Origin: Uranotaenia lowii
Taxonomy: Eukaryota > Arthropoda > Insecta > Diptera > Culicidae
DNA length: 64,000 nucleotides
Assembly: GCF_029784155.1 (NCBI RefSeq)
Contig: NC_073693.1
Span: 339,342,023 to 339,406,022 of the forward strand
Direction of reading: 5' to 3'
A model generated the notes under the pieces. The model made no database searches. It saw nothing but the letters and a program-made list of their open reading frames with translations, and had not been told where the DNA came from. Of the stretch, positions 56,848-64,000 are shown piece after piece (the stretch's first letter is position 1; the number at the start of each line of letters is the position of its first letter). The translations under genes were made by a program, and so were the position numbers.

Positions 56848-57515
56848 GAGTTTTTTTTTCTGGGCTTTCAGAGAGCGTCCATAAAAAAAGTTACTGTTGA
56901 AACTTACGGTTCGGATAGGTTCCGGAAGATCGATATTCCTGCAGCAGAAGGAATCTGCTGTTCCTCCCGGGGCGACCATAACACTTGTTTTGGTTCTGTC
57001 TCTTTGCTACGTGCAATTCGCAATTGATTATTGCCAAACAATAGAATATTGATGATGATGACAGTATGAAGTTTACATCATCACACGGTTAAGTGAGACT
57101 ACTCAAATTAGGTTCATGGTAACACAACAGTGTTGCCAGATGTTCTGAGTAAGAGTCTCAAAGTGCTCATTCAGAAATGAGTACTTTCCCGGTTAGGGAA
57201 GATGATAAGTCGAGACTGAGACAATAGCAATCGCTAATGAATTGTGTAGTTATGTAATGACTAGACTGACGAAACATGAATAAAGATAACTCTATTCCAC
57301 CACTGAAACCAGCGTTTTCAACAGTAATGATGCAAAATTAAAGATTCCATGAATACATTGGGATCTCAGAAGATTGTCTCACGATGTTACAAGCCGCCAA
57401 AACTCCCAAAAGTGTCATATAGACACTCAAGAGCAGATGAGGTTTGATACAACAGGAAACATCTATAGAAGTACAATGAGAAACAGCTTCTCTTAAAACT
57501 TCTTCAATACTATTT
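56848..57515. other. No gene recognised
   Basis: Mixed AT-rich DNA, nothing supported. Confidence 0.5.
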
Positions 57516-57745
57516 CCATTGTCGTGATTTTACGAATCACTTAGACACGTCTGTCGCTCACAAGAATAGATCAATGACTGACTTTGTTTTGTTTGTTTGT
57601 CTAGTGTTGCCAAAATAGCAAACGTTGCCATAGTTTTTTTTTTATTTTATTTATCTTCAGTGTTGCCGAGTACAACTATTATTTTATTGTATATGTGATT
57701 AAATTTGATTTATTTTCTGCATATCCTTCATCTCATCCCTACATT
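57516..57745 (+). repeat. Direct repeat, left copy (~230 bp)
   Basis: From CCATTGTCGTGATTTTACGA through GACACGTCTGTCGCTCACAA, GTGTTGCCAAAATAGCAAAC and TTGATTTATTTTCTGCATAT to about CCCTACAT. It is repeated in the same orientation at 58438-58673. The pair encloses the 84-bp minisatellite and could be the termini of a small LTR-like element, or flanks of a tandem duplication. Confidence 0.8.
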
Positions 57746-57874
57746 ACTTCTAACCTCCATTCTCAATTAAAACTTTTTACTCACCGACTTTTGTTTTTTT
57801 TTTCTCTTTAGAACAAAATTTTATTCACCAAATATCCGTATTTTTTTATTCCATATTCCACATCTTTATTCTCC

Positions 57875-58400
57875 ATCCCAGCTGCAGCAGCCTTAGAAAT
57901 CTGCGCTTCCTTAGCCAATTCCGTCTTATTGCATTGGAAGTCCAAATCAAAACAATTCGCAGCAGCAGCTTTAAAAATCGGCGCCTCTAAAACAAATTCC
58001 GTTTTTTGCACCGGAAGGCCAAATCAAAAGAATCAGCAGAAGCAGCCTTAAATATCTTCGCTTCTAACGCCAATTCCGTCTTATTTCACCGGAAGGCCAA
58101 ATCAAAACAATCAGCAGCCGCAGCCTTGAAAATCTGCGCTTCTAAAGCCAATCCGTCTTATTAAACCTGAAGGCAAATTGGCGCTTCTAAAGCCAAATTC
58201 GTTTTATTCCACCGGTAGGCCAAATCAAAATAATCAGCAGCATCCTTAAATATCTGCGCTTCTAACGCCAATTCCGTCTTATTCCACCGGAAGGAACAGC
58301 AGCAGCAGCCTTGAAAATCTGCGCTTCTAACGCCAATCCGTCTTATTCCACCGGAAGGCCAAATCAAAACAATCAGCAGCAGTAGCCCTTAATATCTGCA
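57875..58400 (-). repeat. 84-bp minisatellite, ~6-7 units
   Basis: Unit text on the + strand: CAGCAGCAGCCTTGAAAATC, TGCGCTTCTAACGCCAATTC, CGTCTTATTCCACCGGAAGG, CCAAATCAAAACAAT. The unit is 84 bases (28 codons). On the minus strand two frames (57808-58011 and 58161-58367) repeat a peptide like NKTELALEAQIFKAAAA with FDLAFRW before it. Frame breaks between units (single-base losses near 58150 and 58330) argue against a present-day protein, though the unit could derive from a coding repeat. Confidence 0.8.
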
Positions 58401-58437
58401 CTATTTGTGCTTGTTCTACCAACCACGCCATTGTCGT

Positions 58438-58673
58438 GATTTTACGAGTTTCAATTCAGAGATTCATTTAGACACGTCTGTCGCTCACAAGAATAGATCA
58501 ACGATTGACTTTGTTTTGTTTGTTTGTCTAGTGTTGCCAAAATAGCAAACGTTGCCATAGAAATTTATTTTCTTTTATTTATCGTCAGTGTTGCCGAATA
58601 CAACTATTATTTTATTTTATTTTTAATTAAATTTGATTTATTTTCTGCATATCCTTCATCTTATCGCTACACT
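58438..58673 (+). repeat. Direct repeat, right copy (~236 bp)
   Basis: Matches 57516-57745 at about 90%. It differs by a small block after TTTTACGA (TTTCAATTCAGAGATTCATT here, ATCAC there) and by poly(T) length. The end, CTTATCGCTACAC, corresponds to CTCATCCCTACAT in the left copy. Confidence 0.8.
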
Positions 58674-58865
58674 TCCGTAAAAGTCAACAGAACTTAACGT
58701 TTTTTTTCTTGCGAATTCGAATCATTTTCAATTTTATAGAAATAAATGTTGACGGCAACACCTTGACAATTCTTTTAAGGTTTCATCGGTGAAAAATTTA
58801 TCATATACCTAGATAAACTAACAACAGTTCATGAAACTACGATTGTGTAATCTCCGAATCAACTA

Positions 58866-58938
58866 GCCGAAATAGCTCAGTTGGGAGAGCGTTAGACTGA
58901 AGATCTAAAGGTCCCCGGTTCAATCCCGGGTTTCGGCA
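58866..58938 (+). tRNA. tRNA-Phe (GAA)
   Basis: Identical over 73 bases to the copy at 41057. Anticodon GAA, discriminator A, no intron, no CCA. A TTTTTT terminator follows ten bases downstream. Opens a three-tRNA cluster spanning 550 bases. Confidence 0.97.
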
Positions 58939-59087
58939 AGGAATCACTTTTTTGGTACGCATTTTTAAGTCTTTAAACTCTACAAAAAATAATTCAACAT
59001 CATCTCAAAATATAAAAAAATTAATACATAAACTTATTCTAAGCAAACCATTCAAAATTTTACAAAATATTCAAAAAGTATGTTCGT

Positions 59088-59160
59088 TGCCGAAACCCGG
59101 GATTGAACCGGGGACCTTTAGATCTTCAGTCTAACGCTCTCCCAACTGAGCTATTTCGGC
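59088..59160 (-). tRNA. tRNA-Phe (GAA)
   Basis: Exact reverse complement of the tRNA-Phe 150 bases upstream, so the two are tail to tail. A TTTTT run follows on the minus strand (about 59078-59074). The intergenic 149 bases are AT-rich and unrelated to each gene's other flank. Confidence 0.97.
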
Positions 59161-59346
59161 TACATAAAAACCGGGTTCCGAAAATGCAATCAGGTGTGAA
59201 ACGCATGATCCTCTTAAATCGAACTTTGATCGAAGCGAAAATGTACTGATTTCATAATTTTCTGATGAAAATATTTTGTTTATATTTTTTTTAAACAAAT
59301 ATATTTTGACAGTTTTTTTCGGATTTATAAACACATTAATACATAT

Positions 59347-59418
59347 TCCCATATGGTCTAGTGGCTAGGATATCTGGCTTTCACCCAGAAGGCCCGGGTT
59401 CGATTCCCGGTATGGGAA
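59347..59418 (+). tRNA. tRNA-Glu (TTC)
   Basis: Identical to the other tRNA-Glu genes of the window, followed directly by GTTTTTTG as terminator. Lies 186 bases beyond the minus-strand tRNA-Phe, completing the Phe-Phe-Glu cluster. Confidence 0.97.
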
Positions 59419-61074
59419 AGTTTTTTGACTTTCCCAGGACTTCTGTGGGTGAACATTTTGTGAATTGAGCTTTGCACTACTCTTATGACACACACGACTT
59501 TATGATATTTACTTACCTGCCGGAAACTGACGACTGGAATTCAGCTCTCGGGCTCAACTTTTTGTTTGACTTGAAGAAATCGGAAAAACTTCAGTTCAGG
59601 TTTTCTTCGGGGATCCACAAATTATCAATCATTCAAGTTAATAGTTTCCATCACTTTTCAGAAACACCTGCTGGAATGAAAGAAAAAATAGTTTAATTAA
59701 CCATGGCATGCTAAGACAGAATCAAAAATATCTAATTGGAGGCAAATTAATTCTTAATTCTCAATCATAAATCCGAACCACGAATCTTTAATGTACGAAT
59801 CCGAAACCTGAATACTATTCCAAAATTTTGTTAAATATTAAATCCATAGTAAAGCAAGACTGTAGTTATTTCGATTCGTAATTTACTCTAATTATTTGAC
59901 TCAAATGGTATGGTATTCTTTCCAAAAGGTAATTGTCATGCAACCCTCAATTTGACTGTGTTTAGTTAAAATTTATCTTTTCTCAAAACTTTGTGGAGCT
60001 ATAATTTTCAAAAAAAAAACCTTTTCAAAAAGGCACTTTATTTCAAGTGTCATGCAATCCATTATTCTTCGAGAAGCAACCTGCAATTGGTGCAGGATTT
60101 AGAAGTTCCTATAAATGGCCGTCTCTTATCAGCGTTACAAAGAAATCGCTGCAATTTGTGCTCTGAACAAAAAATGATGCTGCTGTCTGCAAAAAAAAAA
60201 ACAGCGCAGAAAAACCAGAAAACACAGAACCCATTCATGCCCGAGAAAAGCTACCGAAGTGTATCGGCTGCAGACCTCCTCATTTTGCTTAGAGGGGCTT
60301 AGAAATATATCACGAATCTGTGCGGTATTGTTGTTGATGGGGGCCAAAACCGAGAACCGAACCAAACGAATGAACGAACGAACGAACGGGTCGGGAAAAA
60401 TAATAAAACATGTGCTAATAACAGCCACCAGGCAGCTCGATCTTTTGGCGGGAACAGAAGCGATAAATTATGCTATACCTTTGCGCACAAGTTCGGTTGA
60501 GCTGCCAGATTGAAATGAAGAACCAAACAAAAACAAAAAAAACGCTTGAATGGACCGGTTGCCCATTGATATGTCCTCTTGTCGGGGGCTAAGCCTAATC
60601 TTTTCGAAACATTTCATGTAAAGTTGATCAATTGTGGAGTGAAAAACTGGCACCGCTGCCTTCTAAGGTGGCACGCAGCCTAAGCAACCAGTCTTCAGTC
60701 ATCTTCTCAAACGACTTCTAGGAAAACACGATTATCGTTAATTGAATCATGATGTATAGAGCGGGATGATCGATGCAACCGCACGAAAAACTGGGTTTGT
60801 TTTCCCTGGCTGCTCTGGTCGTAAAGCGAAGAGCTAAGAACACTAGCAACAGCAATGTCTAGTTCGGCACCAACAAGATGTTGAAGAATGCGGTGCAGTG
60901 CATATTGCAATTATGCTGCTGAGGGCTGGGATATTTTTTGTCCCCTGTAGTCGCCATAGAATAGTATGATTGCGCCCAACAGAATCTATAAGGATGCTGC
61001 GGGGATGTAGTCAACTGATTAAACGAAAGAGAGGGAAAGGTTTTAAAAGGCGGTATATGCTTTGCATTTGTATA
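59419..61074. other. No gene recognised
   Basis: Includes a short GAACGAAC microsatellite (about 60368-60388) within a GC-richer stretch at 60300-60450. Several overlapping 60-100-codon frames lack recognisable domains. Confidence 0.45.
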
Positions 61075-61146
61075 TCCCATATGGTCTAGTGGCTAGGATA
61101 TCTGGCTTTCACCCAGAAGGCCCGGGTTCGATTCCCGGTATGGGAA
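61075..61146 (+). tRNA. tRNA-Glu (TTC)
   Basis: Fifth identical tRNA-Glu. Anticodon TTC at 61108-61110, discriminator A, then AATTTTTT as terminator. It lies 1.66 kb from the preceding tRNA-Glu. Confidence 0.97.
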
Positions 61147-61282
61147 AATTTTTTGAACTCGCCACTGACCTGTGTTTTGAAAAACTTGAAACTTTTTTCC
61201 CGGAATTTACCACACCGTGGCATTCTTGCCTTTCCACTAAGAGGTAGAAATTTTTTTCTCAAATATTAAAGAATGAACTTAC

Positions 61283-61650
61283 CTTTTAAACCTTTTCACC
61301 TCGAAATTCTCAACACGTCACAATTTCTACGATTTGATTAGGATACGTTAGTTCGGAAGTTTTTTCCAAATTTCAACGACATTTTTCAGAAAGCTTTTTT
61401 ATCACCTTACTAAGTTACCTCTAGCGATTAAACTTTTCACAACATTAATTACTTTTTTACACGTCCTTATTCACATTTCTGAAGACTTCCGGTGAATCTT
61501 TGCGTCGCGAAAACTTCGATTTGAATTATACTTTCGAGGATTGTCTAAGTTGACGAACTGCTTAAAGAACATGTCCACTCTTCACTTTGGAAACACTGGA
61601 ATGAGCACCAACTTTACACAAACAGCTGGATTATTGCAAGTCCGAATTCA
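61283..61650 (-). promoter_or_regulatory. Candidate promoter and 5' non-coding exon
   Basis: Read on the minus strand: a CpG-rich stretch (GACGCGACGCGTGGG, about 61690-61704) with an inverted CCAAT (CATTGGTT near 61720). It is followed by TCATTCCAGTG (near 61600), which resembles an arthropod initiator, then about 320 bases of A/G-rich sequence typical of a 5' UTR. That ends at a strong donor, AAAAG|GTAAGTTC (61283/61282). No start codon opens a long frame before the donor. Any coding exons would lie to the left. This is an inference from motif order only. Confidence 0.25.
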
Positions 61651-61804
61651 AATTTTAAAATTCCAAACAAAAAACCAAAACAACCCACGCGTCGCGTCAG
61701 CACTCGTACACGTTCAACCAATGTCACTCGCGTTTGAGAAGTCGGAACCCCTAAGTATGCGAGTTACTCAAAACTGGAAACATGCATGCCATCTTAAAGG
61801 ATGA

Positions 61805-62967
61805 TTCATCAAATAAACTTATCAAATGATTTCTAATTAGAGCAGAGGGAGAGGTTTAAACGTAAAATGGCAGAAAATAGTGATTACTGATAATATTTCA
61901 AATTAAAGTTAAATTCGTTTCATAACAAGAAGTGCTTAAATTGTGGTGCAGTGGTTTGATTTATCAACAAACTTCTAGTCCGGGAAGAAATGAGTTACTC
62001 ATTTAACGCGGATTTGTGCCAACGATAGAACTTCAATACACAATTAACACACGACGTTTTTCAGGACAAGACACTTATCGTTCTACAATCGGAAAAAAGA
62101 TTCAAAATTATCTTTTTGTCCACCGGCTTTGGACTCGATGTTGCCCATCTAAAGGACGACAAAAAAGGTCATTTTGATTTTTTTTCTGTTTTAAATAATG
62201 TTGAATTTTGTGTCCTGTAATACATCGTAGAAAAAAAAAAAGAATTATGACTTGTGTTTACTAAAACTGAGGTTCAAACATGAATGAACTTTTCAGTCTG
62301 AAGTCTGAATAATTTAATTTGACTATCAACCTATGACTAAGAACTTAGATTTTCGAAAATTGGATCAAAATTTCGACTGATCTTTAACTCATTTAGAATG
62401 ATTACACGCTCATTTTAACTAACATAGAAGCTATTTGTCAATACCATGAGCTATATGTCGAAAAGACTAGCAATTTGGGAAATAGAAGATTTCGTTCGAT
62501 TACGATTTTTAAAATGTTTTCTTCCGTATGTCTAGGTCCAAGTTTACTAAAATTTTGCATATTTTTGGATCTTATTTGAACTGAAGAATGAAACTGATTA
62601 AATTTCATTCTCATAGGAACTCCTCCAATCATTCGATTTACAAATTATTCTATCTAACTTCTGTTTTGATTGATTTCGAAATCAGATTTAAAAAATTATG
62701 ATATTATAATAAAAGGAATGGGAATTCATGATAAAAGTTTCGAGCCCAAGTAAAATTGGAACACAGATAAAAATGTTGCACATATTTTTGAAGAATGTTA
62801 AAACCATAAATCAATTTCAGAATTGATGATGTTCAGGGCCGTAGGATTATTTTTTACCTATGATTTTTTACTCAAAACCCACGAATAAAAAAAGATTAAA
62901 ACAAATTATGTTCGTAACTATGATCAACCCAGACAACCAGAAGTCGTATATTATTTTACAGATTATA
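61805..62967. other. No gene recognised
   Basis: AT-rich DNA with nothing supported. Confidence 0.5.
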
Positions 62968-63527
62968 TTGCGGAAATTGCACCTTTTTAGACTCCTGTGC
63001 AAATAATTTCCACGCAGAAATATTTTCGCACTGACGCACACATAGACAACCCGTGTCAGTTTTTCAAATCAGCCGTTGCTCGCTTCTGATTTTCGAATCA
63101 CATATCCAAACGGCATAATCGTTATTGTTTTGGCGAAAATTATTATGAAATGCATGCGAACCAAGAAGTTGAATAACGAAAATTGACCGATCAACGAATG
63201 AAAAGAAACGAAAACAAAAAACAGAATGCATTCTGTACATTCGGGTACAAGAATGTACAGAACAAATAAATCATGCATTATTCGGGCGTTTTTCGAATTA
63301 CTGAAAAATTAGCCAAAAAATTATGGATTCACTTACATTTTTTACTGATACACCAGTCGCAATTGTTTTTAATTCAATTCTTTAATTCTATCCAAAGATG
63401 TAAAGAATATCGATATTTTTTTTTGTCATTGTGTATGTATAGGGTTCTCTGTGGTATAGGTCTGTGAGCAGATTTTACTGCGCGCAAATTATTTGCACGG
63501 GGGTCTAAATAGGTGCAATCTGCGCAG
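62968..63527. mobile_element. MITE-like element with 50-bp TIRs
   Basis: The left end 62968-63017 (TTGCGGAAATTGCACCTTTT, TAGACTCCTGTGCAAATAAT) matches the reverse complement of 63478-63527 (CTGCGCAGATTGCACCTATT, TAGACCCCCGTGCAAATAAT) at about 40 of 50 positions. The element is 560 bases with no transposase. A related single end is at 33767-33816. No clear target duplication was seen. Confidence 0.75.
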
Positions 63528-63735
63528 ATTGTTGAAGACGGCAACGGTGCGTATGAAAGTTGATTTTTTGGTAGAAATAATTTGAAGTAACTGAACTCTG
63601 ATCTTGGTCCTTTTTTCATATAGTCCCTTTTCAACTTTTAGCACATGATAGTTTATATAAAGAATGTGATGGTGTTAGTGAGTGCGGAATTGTTACCTGT
63701 CAAATCTGATTCTCTCAATAGTCTTAAAATTCATG

Positions 63736-64000
63736 CAATTGACAATAATTCGATCAGTTCACAATAATCCTGGAATCTCCTTGCGTGATTTGGCGAAACA
63801 GTTCAAGACGAACCACAGTACAGCTCGACAAATTTGTTTGCGAGAAGGCTTGCGGTAGATTCAAGTTTGTTTTCGCAGAAAAATTTGCTCGTATGTTGAT
63901 GATTTGGCAAGGGATCTGTAGTTGTGGGAAGAAGACTAAGATTTTCATCACTGGGGGGGACACAATGAATGGACATGTTTACAAAGAAGAATGTCTCCAG
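63736..64000 (+). pseudogene. Tc1/mariner transposase, deleted, runs off window
   Basis: The + strand reads IRSVHNNPGISLRDLAKQF, KTNHSTARQICLREGLR (a helix-turn-helix). It then jumps by internal deletion to FKFVFAEKFARMLMIWQGIC, SCGKKTKIFITGGDTMNGHV and YKEECLQ at the window end, in a second frame. The second part is the stretch between the first and second catalytic Asp in the mariner family. The piece missing in between holds the first Asp. The rest lies beyond 64000. Confidence 0.8.

Noticed and set aside
57808..58367. Minus-strand repeat protein (NKTELALEAQ...)
   Set aside because: The units are out of frame with one another at two points and no start or promoter is evident, so it is listed as a minisatellite only.
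61541..61804. 87-codon + strand frame
   Set aside because: No known domain. It lies opposite the candidate minus-strand promoter and first exon, and neither reading is strong enough to call a protein.

Overview
The window looks like AT-rich, repeat-dominated eukaryotic DNA, most probably from a dipteran insect and perhaps a mosquito. The reasons are: nuclear-type tRNA genes without encoded CCA; a mariner whose last two catalytic Asp are separated by 37 residues (the DD37D arrangement known from mosquitoes); several insect-like LINE families (RTE-like, CR1/L2-like); and candidate introns of 54-66 nt. The species cannot be fixed from sequence alone. I see no confidently recognisable host protein-coding gene, so the window reads as intergenic or intronic DNA filled by transposons and simple satellites.

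Layout. 1-10 kb: a minus-strand L2/CR1-like LINE (about 1.95-5.69 kb) split by a 1.57-kb insertion with a 24-bp target duplication, then a field of ~147-bp diverged repeats (6.9-9.5 kb) that received a 5'-truncated RTE-like LINE with a 15-bp target duplication. 10-20 kb: two tRNA-Glu genes, LINE scraps, a TIR element, minisatellites, a tandemly doubled ~250-bp non-coding unit and a decayed Tc1/mariner. 22.4-26.3 kb: a very homogeneous 9-bp satellite (ATGACAAAA). 27-36 kb: a minus-strand tRNA-Glu, a second 9-bp satellite that switches from TTGTCAAAA to TTGTCATTT, and a decayed relic of the same family. 36-38 kb: an inverted minisatellite and long palindromes. 40-44.3 kb: another 9-bp array, a tRNA-Phe and a compound satellite of 7- and 8-bp units. 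46-53.5 kb: two broken CR1-like LINEs, a DD37D mariner remnant and another LINE fragment. 57.5-61.2 kb: an 84-bp minisatellite between ~235-bp direct repeats, then two tRNA-Phe and two tRNA-Glu genes. 62.9-64 kb: a 50-bp-TIR element and a mariner fragment cut by the window edge.

The most interesting signal is a pair of short TIR-bounded elements (48.0-48.9 kb and 56.0-56.8 kb). Each carries a tiny predicted gene with one short intron, consensus splice sites and a poly(A) signal between motif-rich terminal arms. They do not resemble any transposase I recognise. All eight tRNA genes have intact cloverleaf elements and a downstream T-run terminator, and are the only features here I regard as clearly functional. 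Most LINE and mariner coding sequences are truncated, frameshifted or interrupted; the RTE-like reading frame is open but truncated.
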